A DNA stretch of 64,000 nucleotides, taken from NCBI RefSeq assembly GCF_024199845.1, contig NZ_JANADO010000001.1, positions 3,844,001 to 3,908,000 on the forward strand, in the 5' to 3' direction. The stretch's first letter is position 1. The number at the start of each line of letters is the position of its first letter. The stretch is from Bradyrhizobium sp. CCGB12 (GTDB lineage Bacteria; Pseudomonadota; Alphaproteobacteria; Rhizobiales; Xanthobacteraceae). Of this stretch, positions 49,111 through 58,291 are shown one piece after another. The translations under genes were made by a program, and so were the position numbers. Below the pieces are notes generated by a model that searched no databases, was not told the DNA's origin, and saw only the letters and a program-made list of their open reading frames with translations.

Positions 49111-50136
49111 TCAGCGTGGCGACGGAACCAGTGCACGCAGGATGTCCGGCTTCCAGGCCTGACGTGCGCTGTCGAAGGCCGCGAAGTCATGATCGAACTG
49201 CCAATAGGCCCATGACCAGCCAAGCCTGTCGGCGCTTCTCGCGACGAATGACAGATAACGCAGGCGACTGTCGGATGGAGCGCGCTCATACACACCGAAT
49301 TCGCCGAGATAGATCGGGCGCTTCTCTTTCTCCGCCCAAAGGCTCACCTTCCTGAAATCGGCAGCCGCCTTCGCCTCGTCGTCCGGACTGCCCCAATCCA
49401 GCGGCCCGATCCGCGAAAACGTTTGCGACCACGGGGCGCCCTGATGCGTGAACCGTATCGGCGCGTAATAGTGAAACGTCACGATGAGCTGTCGGTCATC
49501 AGCCGGCAGAGCCAGTTCGTCAACGGGGATGTCATCGATATTGAGAACGGCGGCGATGACCGGCCGGTCGGGATTGGTGCGACGGATGATCTCGAGACAT
49601 TCGTTGAGGATCGAATTCCAGCTCGACGACGTCATTTGTCCGCCAGGCTCGTTCAGGACCTCAAAGACAAGTGCTGGATACCTTCCGGCATACCGCTCGG
49701 CGATCTGCCGCCAGAACGCCCTAAGCTTCCCAGCGCATTCAGAAACGTCGCGCTGGCAGATGTGCGTATCGTGTTCATCGACGATGGGGATGAGGCCCCT
49801 CGCGAGGACCTCCTCGATGACGGCATCCAGCCGCCTCAGAACGATCTCATCGAGGACATTTTCGGGGTTCATGAACTTGAACCCGAAGAAATTGATTCTG
49901 ACGTGCGAGAACCCGGCCTTCTTGATGGCCGTCAGATTGTCCAGGCGGAATGGCGCATTCCGACCGCCCTCCCAGATTCCATCATAGCCGAGAATGTTGA
50001 TGCCGCGCCCCAGTTTCGGGACGTTGCGGGAAGCTGCCTGCTCGGCCCCGAGGGCCGGGGAAAACAGCGATGCAAGGAAGAATGCCGTCGCGAGAAGATT
50101 GAGACCTCGCGGCCAGGGCGCCCGGGTGGCGGTCAT
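49111..50136 (-). CDS. Secreted glycoside hydrolase family 5 (endoglucanase-like)
   Basis: Periplasmic or secreted glycanase. The ATG at 50136 overlaps the polymerase stop (ATGA) and gives 341 residues with a signal peptide (NLLATAFFLASLFSPALGA). The frame is open 17 codons further. The GH5 fold is indicated by RGINILGYDG, HVRINFFGF, the acid/base Glu163 in EVLNEPGG, HYYAP, and the nucleophile Glu279 in YLGEFGVY. The context of a polymerase, flippase and co-polymerase suggests it trims or releases the exported polysaccharide, as cellulase-like enzymes do in several EPS clusters. The substrate is not known; cellulose itself is not implied. Confidence 0.88.
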   Translation of the reverse strand: MTATRAPWPRGLNLLATAFFLASLFSPALGAEQAASRNVPKLGRGINILGYDGIWEGGRNAPFRLDNLTAIKKAGFSHVRINFFGFKFMNPENVLDEIVLRRLDAVIEEVLARGLIPIVDEHDTHICQRDVSECAGKLRAFWRQIAERYAGRYPALVFEVLNEPGGQMTSSSWNSILNECLEIIRRTNPDRPVIAAVLNIDDIPVDELALPADDRQLIVTFHYYAPIRFTHQGAPWSQTFSRIGPLDWGSPDDEAKAAADFRKVSLWAEKEKRPIYLGEFGVYERAPSDSRLRYLSFVARSADRLGWSWAYWQFDHDFAAFDSARQAWKPDILRALVPSPR

Positions 50137-51443
50137 CTCACGTCCATCTCTGGGAATTGAAGTGCCGGCTGGGGCACGGCTCTGCACGTTGCAAGGAGGA
50201 ACGCCACCAGAAGCACCGACGTGAACATCGTCGAACGAAGAAATGTCGTCTCCGTAAAATTGGTCTGAAAGCTGAGGACGACAAATCCGATGATCAGGGC
50301 GCAGTGCGACCGATCGATGGATCGTGTCGAAATCAGATGCAGGATCTTGTTCGAGAACAGAAGGACGCCGGCGGTGAAGAGCAAATATCCCAGGAATCCG
50401 GTCTCCATCAGGATCGCGATGTAGCCGCTGTGGTAGTTGTCGAGCACCCAGCCGTGGTTCTGCTCGAAATAATCGTAGATCGACGGGACCGTCCAGAAAC
50501 CGTTGATCCCGAAACCGAGCAGTGGCGCGTCATTGAAATGGCTGATGGCGTAGTGCCAGATGAAAGTCCGCTCGGTGAAATCAATCGTCGCATCGCCGAC
50601 ATGGATAGAGTCATATCCGGTGACGTAGAAGTAGAGAAACAGGATACCGGCTAGAATGCACATGACGAACGGCAGGATCGCATAGATCCTCATGCAGCCG
50701 ATCGACCACATCGAGGTCACGAGCAGTGCACAGGCCGCCAGGGCGACGGCACCGGCACCGCGCGATTCCGACGCGAGAACGCAGGTTGAGGCCAGGAGAA
50801 ATACGGCAAGGAAGGCCAACCAGCCCTGCCCCGTCATCTTGCGATAGCATGCAAAGAACATCAGATAGGCGCCGACGAAGCCGAGCGTCTGCTTCGATTC
50901 ATAGACACCCTGCCATTGGCCGCTGTGCATCCAGGTCTGGTCTATCCCGATATCGGGCACGGCAAGCGCACAGAAGGCCGATGCCGCGACCAATATGAAG
51001 AGCCCATGGGAGGTGGCCCTCACAACGTCATCGATGTCGATGCGCGTGATGAGACAGAATGCGCCAAAGGTCGTCATCGCAAGCGCCGCGCTCTTCATGA
51101 GCGCCGCCGCGCTCAGGCTCGACCAGAACACGGAGATGACCGCGAAAGTGTAGAATGCCAGCAGCGCGATCAAATCGGGATTGAACTGCAATCGCAGGCG
51201 CGGACGCACGAATGCACTGGCGTAGATGAGGACGCCCCACATCAGGAGCGCCACGGCCTGTTGCACGAAGGTCAGTTCCGGCGGCAGGAGTGCGGCGTTG
51301 AAGATGCCCATCGACGCGACCACGTTGACGGTGATCGAGCAGCTGATCGCGATTTTGGCAATCTTCTCAACGCCAACGCTGCGCGTCTCCCAGAACGCGC
51401 TCTCGAGTGCCCCGGAATCCACCTCGGTCTGCAGGCTGGCCAT
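50133..51443 (-). CDS. O-antigen ligase/polymerase family membrane protein (ExoQ/Wzy-like)
   Basis: A polytopic inner-membrane protein of 436 residues with about 11-12 hydrophobic segments. It has the Wzy_C/WaaL-type loop between later helices (LASESRGAGAVALAA before it, then a long periplasmic stretch TERTFIWHYAISHFNDAPLLGFGINGF and DNYHSGYIAILMETGFLGY). These motifs are like rhizobial ExoQ, which polymerises EPS repeat units. It is translationally coupled to the GH5 gene. Ligase versus polymerase cannot be told by sequence, but neighbouring Wzx- and Wzz-like genes favour polymerase. Confidence 0.85.
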   Translation of the reverse strand: MASLQTEVDSGALESAFWETRSVGVEKIAKIAISCSITVNVVASMGIFNAALLPPELTFVQQAVALLMWGVLIYASAFVRPRLRLQFNPDLIALLAFYTFAVISVFWSSLSAAALMKSAALAMTTFGAFCLITRIDIDDVVRATSHGLFILVAASAFCALAVPDIGIDQTWMHSGQWQGVYESKQTLGFVGAYLMFFACYRKMTGQGWLAFLAVFLLASTCVLASESRGAGAVALAACALLVTSMWSIGCMRIYAILPFVMCILAGILFLYFYVTGYDSIHVGDATIDFTERTFIWHYAISHFNDAPLLGFGINGFWTVPSIYDYFEQNHGWVLDNYHSGYIAILMETGFLGYLLFTAGVLLFSNKILHLISTRSIDRSHCALIIGFVVLSFQTNFTETTFLRSTMFTSVLLVAFLLATCRAVPQPALQFPEMDVR

Positions 51444-51671
51444 AGAGCCGACCTTCCTTAAGCGCGGTTAATAATTTGCTAGCGCGGGTCGATCTCCGGC
51501 GCCCCCGGCCCATACGAGGCGTGCGTTAAGGATTTGGTAACGATATGAGACCGGGCGAGCTGCATTAACGCAAATCGCACCGCGACAGTGTGTCGCTCGT
51601 AACGACCCTGCTATAAAGCGCGGATCGAGCTCGATCGAATTTCTCGAATTAGCTGGTTTCCTTGGTTGCGC
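51444..51671. promoter_or_regulatory. Divergent promoter region with TTAA repeats (CtrA-like candidates)
   Basis: A 228-bp spacer between polymerase and acyltransferase genes. It holds TTAA-N7-GTAAC (51526-51541), one base from the CtrA full-site consensus TTAA-N7-TTAAC, and TTAA-N6-TTAA (51458-51471). Similar elements recur in the other spacers of the polysaccharide region. No sigma-70 boxes were assigned. Confidence 0.4.
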
Positions 51672-52808
51672 ATGAACAGATCTAGCAGCACATTCGATGT
51701 TGCCACCGAGCAGACGTTCGACTTTCTGTCTCCGCAATACGCGGAGCTGTTCGACAACTCTGCCGCCACTGCGTTCCAACATCCACTCTGGCTGCACAGC
51801 CTCTACGCCGGGCTGGCGTCTCATGCGGGGGCAACCCCTCTGATCGTCGTGGTTCGCCATCGCGCGACGCGCGCGCTTGCGATGGTGCTGCCCCTGCTGC
51901 GGATCCGGCGTGGTCCGATGCGGACCATCGAATTTGCCGACCTCCGCGTCTCGGACTATCTGGCGCCGGTTTGCAGTCCGGGGGTGTTTTCTCAACTGCT
52001 CGAGGACGAGAGCGCATGTGCGGAGCTTCGACGCCTGCTCCGCCCTTTCGATCTGCTCCGAATGACCAAGCTTCCCGACGGGCGGCTTCCGATCGAGAGC
52101 CTCCTGTCCGCGCCCCGTCGCGTCTCGATGGACACCAATGCCTATGCGACCGTCCTCATCGCACCGTTCGAGCAATGGCGGGCCAGTGCGATGGATCGCT
52201 CCTATCAGAAAGAGCTCGCGAAAAAATCCCGCCAGCTCCAGAAGAAGGGCGCGTTGAGCTTCTCGTGCTGCAATGACGCCGGCTCCACGCTCGAGGCGCT
52301 GGAGGTGATGAAGAAATTTCGCGGTCCGCGGTTTCAGTCACAGGGCGACGGAGACCTCCTCCAGCGCCCCGAATATTTCGGTTTCTATTCCGACGTGGCG
52401 CTCCGCGGCCTCGGCTCCTTTGTGCGGCTTTATGCCATGAAGATGGACGGCGACGTGATCGCCGCCGTGCTGGGATTGTGCCATCAGGGCACGTTCCACG
52501 TCATCATGAGCGCCTTCGATATTGCCGGATACAAGAGCCAGTCCCTGGGAGCGCTGATGTTCGAGCAGGTGGCGAGGGATTGCATCGAGCGCGGCGATCA
52601 GATGCTCGATTTCACCATTGGCGATGAGCCGTACAAGAAACTGTTCGGCGGGCAGCCATCGCCGATGTGGACGGTCACGCAAGCCGGCAGCACCGCAGGC
52701 GCGGCGGCGTTGTTCGCGCTGAAGCAAGCTCCCTGGCTCAAACTGGCCGCCAAGCGGATGTCGGAGTTCAGGCTCCTGCCAACCCGCACATCAACTCCGA
52801 CACGCTGA
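51672..52808 (+). CDS. GNAT-family acyltransferase (BioF2/CelD-like, PF13480 type)
   Basis: 378 residues from the ATG at 51672; an in-frame TTG lies two codons earlier. The central and C-terminal part resembles the GNAT_6/CelD acetyltransferases common in EPS clusters: KKSRQLQKKGALSF, MKKFRGPRFQ, FVRLYAMKMDGDVIAAVLGL, SLGALMFEQVARDCIERG, LDFTIGDEPYKKLFGG. It would transfer an acyl group to a sugar or a sugar precursor in the cytoplasm. The C-terminal tail LPTRTSTPTR is low complexity. It is convergent with the FAD oxidoreductase with 29 bases between. Confidence 0.8.
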   Translation: MNRSSSTFDVATEQTFDFLSPQYAELFDNSAATAFQHPLWLHSLYAGLASHAGATPLIVVVRHRATRALAMVLPLLRIRRGPMRTIEFADLRVSDYLAPVCSPGVFSQLLEDESACAELRRLLRPFDLLRMTKLPDGRLPIESLLSAPRRVSMDTNAYATVLIAPFEQWRASAMDRSYQKELAKKSRQLQKKGALSFSCCNDAGSTLEALEVMKKFRGPRFQSQGDGDLLQRPEYFGFYSDVALRGLGSFVRLYAMKMDGDVIAAVLGLCHQGTFHVIMSAFDIAGYKSQSLGALMFEQVARDCIERGDQMLDFTIGDEPYKKLFGGQPSPMWTVTQAGSTAGAAALFALKQAPWLKLAAKRMSEFRLLPTRTSTPTR

Positions 52809-52837
52809 CGAGCGCGAGGCGCCGACGGCTGCGGCCC

Positions 52838-54061
52838 TCAGGCACGAAGTGCGCTGCGGACCTGTGCGAGCCAGCCTGGCTGCATTTGATCGACCCGATG
52901 ACTGATACTGCGCCGCAGGAAGTGCAAGCGCCGCCGCACATCCCAGCCGATATCGTCACGCGAGGTCAGAGCCTGGCGGAATCGCGCCATCTTCAGTGAT
53001 TGCTGGTCTGCCGCGACCTTGTCGCGATCGGAGTAGAATTCCGAGATCTTGTTACTGCCCATGCCGGGAGTCATGAGCCAGCGCGGTGCATATTCGGTGC
53101 AAAGACGCTCGACGTCCACCAGCAGGCGCGCGACGCCGGTTCCGGCGGCAGGACAGTTGGTCTGGAACGCATCACCGATGAGCACGACGCCGGGCTGAAG
53201 GTGTCCCTCGACGATGGAAAGGTCCATCACCCAGTTCCGTATCCGGTCGATTACGTGGAAATCGCCGAGATAGGTCTGCAATCCCGGCAGCAGGCGCAGA
53301 ACCGTCGCTTCCGTCTCGCGACGCAGATCGCGCATGATCGGATCGGTCGGATCGCGGAACATGAAGAGATTCGCTCGCATGCCCGCACGTACGGGAAACA
53401 AGCTGAGGTAGTCGACGCCGTCTGCCGTGCGCTCGCCGTAACAGGTCAGCGCCTTGAAATCGAACGGCGCGCCGTCGCGGCGGGCGATCGTGAAGCCGAA
53501 CGAGACCGAGTGACCCGCAGCCAGCACGCGCCGCCTGATGCCGAGCTTGTAGCCGAGAACTCCCGCCATGCCCGTAGCCAGAACCACGAGGCGCGCAGTG
53601 ACGCGCCGTCCGGAGGCGAGCTCGAGATGTTGGACGTCGTCGCTACAGCTGATCGCAGTGACCTCGTCGACGACCAGACTGGATGGATCGGGCAACTGGC
53701 TGCGCGCCATGGCGACGAGATCGGCATAGGGAAGTCCGTAGGCCTGGCCGACGCTGACATCGACCACCTTGCCTTCCCTGATATTGAGCACGCGGTCGTA
53801 TGGACAGGCCGCGCTCTCGAGACCGCGGATGAAGCCCAGCCTGCGGAACGCCTCCAGCTGCTGGCCTCCGATCTTTTCGACCCGGAATTCGTCCGGATAG
53901 ACCGCGCGCTTGTCGACCAGGGCAACGCGATGCCCTGCCCGCGCAAGAACAGCTGCCGCCAGCGAACCCGCAAGGCCGCCGCCGACGATCACGATGTCCG
54001 TAGCGATCGTCGCGCTCTCCGCAGCGGCGATCGGCTCGGTCACGGTTCTGTCCGCCGTCAT
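52838..54061 (-). CDS. FAD-dependent oxidoreductase/monooxygenase
   Basis: A 407-residue flavoprotein of the UbiH/halogenase-like fold. The N-terminal FAD dinucleotide site is IVGGGLAGSLAAAVL ending in ALVDKR; a central VVLATG follows, and the second FAD motif is GVVLIGDAFQTNCPAAGTGV. The C-terminal 60 residues are basic and helical. It has no obvious partner reductase. Its place among polysaccharide genes suggests oxidation of a lipid carrier, sugar or pigment, but no substrate can be stated. An SD-like GGAGAG precedes the ATG. Confidence 0.8.
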   Translation of the reverse strand: MTADRTVTEPIAAAESATIATDIVIVGGGLAGSLAAAVLARAGHRVALVDKRAVYPDEFRVEKIGGQQLEAFRRLGFIRGLESAACPYDRVLNIREGKVVDVSVGQAYGLPYADLVAMARSQLPDPSSLVVDEVTAISCSDDVQHLELASGRRVTARLVVLATGMAGVLGYKLGIRRRVLAAGHSVSFGFTIARRDGAPFDFKALTCYGERTADGVDYLSLFPVRAGMRANLFMFRDPTDPIMRDLRRETEATVLRLLPGLQTYLGDFHVIDRIRNWVMDLSIVEGHLQPGVVLIGDAFQTNCPAAGTGVARLLVDVERLCTEYAPRWLMTPGMGSNKISEFYSDRDKVAADQQSLKMARFRQALTSRDDIGWDVRRRLHFLRRSISHRVDQMQPGWLAQVRSALRA

Positions 54062-54517
54062 AGTCCAGGCTCTCCACGGTTAACGTGGCTTCATGTGCAA
54101 CTTTCTCGCCTGATGTCGCATCACAGGGCCGAACGCGATCATTTCCGGAGATCGAGGTTAATGACTGGGAGCACCGATCTGGACCTGCGATGTTCCGGCA
54201 CGGGCTTTGCTCAGGAGGCTCTGCAAAATCCGCGCTTTGGCAGAACGGCGGCTATTCCGGCGCGCCATTCCGCATCCGACGTTCGATCGAGGCTTCTTCG
54301 ACGTCGATGCGGCCTATGGCGCCATTCGGTCGAGCCGGGCTATCTGGGACAATGGAGACGGCGATGTACCATCGTGAAGCAACCGACCTGGCGGCGACGT
54401 CGTCGTCGCCGGCAAGATCCCGGAGACCGCTCATTAACACTCGCAGTTTTTCGGCATGCTAGGCTGGCGCCGGTACCGGAACGCATCTCTTCAGGAGAGA
54501 GTTGCCCCTTAACGTCC
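54062..54517. promoter_or_regulatory. 456-bp divergent spacer before the flippase; palindrome and weak small frame
   Basis: Separates the oxidoreductase (minus) from the flippase (plus). Next to the oxidoreductase start lies CCACG-GTTAA-CGTGG (54074-54088), a 5-bp-armed inverted repeat containing TTAAC in both directions. A short plus-strand frame, 54165-54377 (about 70 codons, CTG or internal TTG starts only), has coding-like composition at its end (FDRGFFDVDAAYGAIRSS) but no good start signal. It may be a gene remnant and is not called as a gene. Confidence 0.4.
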
Positions 54518-55864
54518 ATGATCGAATCCATCATCCAGTTCATGCGGCGCGACGTGACGCGCGGTGTCGTCGGGACCATCCTTCTCAAGGTTGGTAGCGG
54601 CGCGCTTGCGTTTGCATTGTTCTCGCTTGCGGCACGAACGATGTCGCCCGATGGGTTCGGCATCTTTGCGACCTGGCTTTCGGTTGCCCAGATCGCATCG
54701 GTCGTGGGTCTGGTCGGCCAGGAATCGCTCCTCGTGCGCTTCCTGAATGAGTATCAGGTGGGAAATCGGCCAGATCTCACCAAGGGTGTGCTTCTATCGA
54801 GCCTGAAGATCTCCTCCGTCGCAATGCTGATTGTGATCGGCGCAATCGCGATCGCGGCGAGCCTGAAGGGCGACTGGTGGCTGCTGATCTTCGCCGTGTC
54901 CGCCTACACCGCCGTGAATGCGGGGCTGATGCTCGGCAGCCAGATTGCCCGCTCGCTGGTCAGCATTCTCATGGGCGAAGGAAACAGGGAATTCTTCTGG
55001 CGGGTCGGCGTCGTCCTGTTTCTGCTCGCAATCATGTTCGGCTATGCACGGCTCGACCCCGCCGAATTGTTCGCAGTCATGACGATCGCCATGTCGGTGG
55101 GCCTGGCCGCACAGATCGTTTCGATTGTGCGAGCTCTGCCGGATCTCCGCGGCACCACGGCGCGGTTCGAGCCGTCCCGCTGGAGATCCAGTGCGCTTCA
55201 TTTCTGGATTGCGTCCGTCCTCGAAGCCGCGAACCAGTATTTCGACGTCATTCTGGTTTACTGGATGCTGGATCCGGCGACCGCCGGCATCTATTTCGCC
55301 GCCTCGCGCCTTGCCAATATCTTCGCCATGCTGTCGGCAGCGCTCTATAGTTTCGGCGCGCGCCGACTTCCTTCGCTGTACTTCAGCAAGAACCATCAGG
55401 AGTTCGAGCGAACGTTGCAGCTGATGGCGGAGGTGACCGGCCTTTGCGTGATCAGCGGGCTCTTCCTGATCTGGATCGGCGGCCCCCATCTTCTCAACCT
55501 GTTCGGGCCCCATTTCGCCGCGCAGCACTGGGTCCTGATCGTGCTCGCCATCGGAACGGCGTTTCAGGCGGCGGGCGGTCCATCTGCAGCGATATTGCAG
55601 CTCACCGGCCATGAGCGCATCTATGTTCCCGTCGTAGCCGCGAATGTGGCGTTGCGGCTGGTGGGTTTTCTCGTGCTGATTCCCTGGCTCGGCGTGCTTG
55701 GCGCGGCGATCTCTGCCACGGTATCGCTGGCGCTTGCGACCATCGCGCTCAACGTACTCTGTCGCCGGCGAACCGGGGTTGATCCTTCAATTCTCGTGCT
55801 CTTGCGCTTCGGTGGATCGAAGCGCGGCACCTATGCGGTCCGCGGCGCTGACGCGACCGACTAG
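54518..55864 (+). CDS. Polysaccharide flippase (Wzx/ExoT-like, MOP family)
   Basis: A 448-residue protein of the Polysacc_synt family with about 12 membrane segments. It would flip undecaprenyl-linked repeat units to the periplasm. The N-terminus is typical: TRGVVGTILLKVGSGALAFALFSLAARTMSPDGFGIFATWLSVAQI. The second half has AGIYFAASRLANIFAMLSAALY and LGVLGAAISATVSLALATIALNVL. The frame is open far upstream (to 53000) because of codon bias; homology and hydrophobicity begin at the ATG at 54518. GGAGAG lies about 20 bases upstream, a long spacing for an SD. It is convergent with the co-polymerase gene. Confidence 0.87.
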   Translation: MIESIIQFMRRDVTRGVVGTILLKVGSGALAFALFSLAARTMSPDGFGIFATWLSVAQIASVVGLVGQESLLVRFLNEYQVGNRPDLTKGVLLSSLKISSVAMLIVIGAIAIAASLKGDWWLLIFAVSAYTAVNAGLMLGSQIARSLVSILMGEGNREFFWRVGVVLFLLAIMFGYARLDPAELFAVMTIAMSVGLAAQIVSIVRALPDLRGTTARFEPSRWRSSALHFWIASVLEAANQYFDVILVYWMLDPATAGIYFAASRLANIFAMLSAALYSFGARRLPSLYFSKNHQEFERTLQLMAEVTGLCVISGLFLIWIGGPHLLNLFGPHFAAQHWVLIVLAIGTAFQAAGGPSAAILQLTGHERIYVPVVAANVALRLVGFLVLIPWLGVLGAAISATVSLALATIALNVLCRRRTGVDPSILVLLRFGGSKRGTYAVRGADATD

Positions 55865-55916
55865 GTTCCAGTTCAACCGCCGCAGGCGCGGTTCGGCCAG
55901 CATTGCCGAACGAGCA

Positions 55917-58007
55917 TCAACCGGCCAAGCCGAGCGCTTTACCCCGACGTTGAGCCGACGACGGGTCAGCCGGCACATGATTGACGACGATCCCTGTCGG
56001 CACGCCGCCGAAGCGAGAGAGCGAAGCCGTCGCCCTGCGCATTGCAGCTGAATCGATTGCGTCTTCGCGACCAACCAGGATGACCAGATCGGCGTGAGCG
56101 GCCAGCGCCGCCGCCTCGGGCTGCAAGGCAAGCGACGTCGCATGGACGATGATCAGATCGAACTCCGACCGAATATCGTCCGCAGGCGACGGCCCGGGCC
56201 CCTTGCCGGCGCTCAGAAGCTCGTCAATGCTGCGAAAATCCGCCGTGGTCGTGCCATCCGCCGGCGCCTTGGCGAGGCTGGTTCCAGCACCGCCGAGATC
56301 CGGTTCGACCCGGATCAGGACGCTCAGCTTTCCGCCGTTCACCGCCCACCGGTTCAATGACCGCGCGACGGTGTTGCCGCCGGCACGCTTTCCGACCGAC
56401 AGCACGAGAACGACTTTACCCATAGGTCCCGGCAACTTCTCGAGCCTGTCGAGTAGCGGCCGCAGATGTGGACCGAGATCGAGCTCGGTCATGGACACCG
56501 GACCTTGCCAGATGTTCCGGGTCACTTCGCCGGGCACGCGGTCGGGAACACGCGCCCACACGGGCGGGCGTGACCACGCCGCGGGCTGGCGCGGAGCCGG
56601 TTCGGCGGCGCGAATGTCTGGAACGGGTTTCTCTGATCGGCGTCCCGTCGCAGCAACGACCGCTGTCGATGTCAGCAGCGAACCGATCGCGAGCGCGGCA
56701 AGCAGCAGAGGCAGCGGCGGAAGGGTCGAGCGAAGCGGTGGAATGGCGGGCGAGGCCACCTTGGTCTGAGAACTCTGCAACAGGCGCTGCTCGTTCGTCG
56801 TCTTGGACCGCGAGAGGAATTGTTCGTAGATGTTCCTATTGGCCTCGGCGTCGCGCTGCAGCTCCTGGAGCTTCACCAGGGCCTGTCCGTCGACCAGGAG
56901 CTGCGATTCAGCCGCCTTCATCTGGCCTTCCAGAGCCTTCTGCTGATCGCGCTGGGCCTCATATTCCGATTTGGCGGTTGCGATGCCCTTGGTTCGCTCG
57001 ACCTCGATCTGCCGGTTCAGATCGTTCAGCTGGCTGTACGACATCACGAGGTCGGGATGACGATCGCCGAACACCGCCCGCTTCTGCGCAATCTGATCGT
57101 TGAGCGCCGATCGTTGGGCACGCAGCGCGCTCAGGAGATCCTGCTTGACCGGGCTCTCGACATTCGCCTTCACGTCGCGTTGCGCCTGCTCGTAGCGAGC
57201 CTTCGCCTCCTCGGTCCGCGCGCGCGCAGCAGCCACCTGCTGCGACAGCTCGGTCACCCGCAATTGCTGGGTCGTGGCATCCTTGCCGGCGTTGACGATC
57301 CTGTGCTCGAGCTTAAACGTGGCAACGGCGTCCTCCGACGCCTTCAGCCGGTCGTTCAACGTCTTGAGCCGGCTGCCGAGCCAGTCCGCAGCCTCGTCGG
57401 TCGCCTCGGTGCGGATGCGGCTCTGCCTGGCGACGAACGCCTCGGCAATAGCATTGGCATAATAGGCGGCCCGCTCCGGCCGGTTCGAGGTGAACCGGAT
57501 GGCGATGACATAGGTCAGCCCGCGACGGGAGATGTCGAGACGGTTGCGGAACCGTTCGAGCAAGCGCCCGGGGTCGGTGGATCCGCGAGCAAGGTCTTCG
57601 TCGTCGCGAACCTTGAGCTCGTCGATCAGCGGCTTGAGAAATCCGTCGGACTTCGCCACTTCAACCAGGCTCTGCAACGCGGCGCTGTCCTGCCCTATGC
57701 CCGGCAGAACGTCCTGCTCCGTGGTCACGCGTTGCTCGCGGGGATCGACGACGACCAGCGCGGTCGCTGCGAACCGAACCGGAATGACCAGGAGAACGAC
57801 GGCGCCCAACGCGAAGATCGCGAGAGCGAGCGTCAATATCCGTCGAGCGTTGTCGCGAAGGAAGGCGAGCGCACCGGCCGCGGTGAGCGCACCGCCAAAG
57901 CGTGCAGCGGTGCCGGCGGCCTCACCGTTCGACGAATTCCGACTCCACGACGCGGCGACGCCGGTCGATCCGGAACTTGTCGGGTCTGCGCGGCGACCGA
58001 ACGTCAT
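55917..58007 (-). CDS. Exopolysaccharide co-polymerase, Wzz/GumC/ExoP-like with degenerate kinase domain
   Basis: Controls chain length and export of EPS. The 696-residue protein has an N-terminal cytoplasmic tail, a first membrane segment (ILTLALAIFALGAVVLLVI, about 57-75), a long periplasmic helical/coiled-coil region (about 80-410) with FTSNRPERAAYYANAIAEAFV and GDRHPDLV, then PPLRSTLPPLPLLLAALAIGSLL as the second segment. The C-terminal domain (about 500-690) resembles BY-kinases, but the Walker A region reads SVGKRAGGNTV, without a standard GKT/GKS, and no tyrosine-rich tail is present. It probably does not work as an active tyrosine kinase. Confidence 0.87.
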   Translation of the reverse strand: MTFGRRADPTSSGSTGVAASWSRNSSNGEAAGTAARFGGALTAAGALAFLRDNARRILTLALAIFALGAVVLLVIPVRFAATALVVVDPREQRVTTEQDVLPGIGQDSAALQSLVEVAKSDGFLKPLIDELKVRDDEDLARGSTDPGRLLERFRNRLDISRRGLTYVIAIRFTSNRPERAAYYANAIAEAFVARQSRIRTEATDEAADWLGSRLKTLNDRLKASEDAVATFKLEHRIVNAGKDATTQQLRVTELSQQVAAARARTEEAKARYEQAQRDVKANVESPVKQDLLSALRAQRSALNDQIAQKRAVFGDRHPDLVMSYSQLNDLNRQIEVERTKGIATAKSEYEAQRDQQKALEGQMKAAESQLLVDGQALVKLQELQRDAEANRNIYEQFLSRSKTTNEQRLLQSSQTKVASPAIPPLRSTLPPLPLLLAALAIGSLLTSTAVVAATGRRSEKPVPDIRAAEPAPRQPAAWSRPPVWARVPDRVPGEVTRNIWQGPVSMTELDLGPHLRPLLDRLEKLPGPMGKVVLVLSVGKRAGGNTVARSLNRWAVNGGKLSVLIRVEPDLGGAGTSLAKAPADGTTTADFRSIDELLSAGKGPGPSPADDIRSEFDLIIVHATSLALQPEAAALAAHADLVILVGREDAIDSAAMRRATASLSRFGGVPTGIVVNHVPADPSSAQRRGKALGLAG

Positions 58008-58291
58008 GGACTTTACTCGGATTCAACTGGCGAACACTGTTCAGTGGCCTGCTCCACCGTAAATATCTATGGTTAATCCGCGGTTACCCGCCTCTCGCGC
58101 GAGCATGACCAATTGGTTAACGCGATCGCGTCACTTCCCTTCGGAGCCATCAGAATTCTCTCGCAAACGATGTTGTTCCGGCAGGCCGCGCATTAACTCC
58201 GTTTGTTGCTAGTCGGTGTCCGCGCCATGCTCGCATGGTAGGTACGGAGTTAAGAAAGTGAAAATTTTAGTTCTTCAGCGGGTCGGGATCC
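58008..58291. promoter_or_regulatory. Divergent spacer with a CtrA-like site
   Basis: A 284-bp gap between the co-polymerase and the glycosyltransferase. It contains the exact half-site TTAACCAT (minus strand, 58069-58076), which is also the first half of TTAA-N7-TTAC (58073-58087), plus TTAACCAA on the minus strand (58114-58121). This is the best CtrA-like element in the window. No -35/-10 pair was assigned. Confidence 0.45.

Noticed and set aside
48707..49162. 151-codon plus-strand frame in the gap after the receptor gene
   Set aside because: No family motif, no ribosome site, runs into the GH5 gene antisense; not supported as a gene.
53000..54517. 506-codon N-terminal extension of the flippase frame
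   Set aside because: It runs antisense through the FAD oxidoreductase and then through the spacer; homology and membrane segments begin only at 54518.
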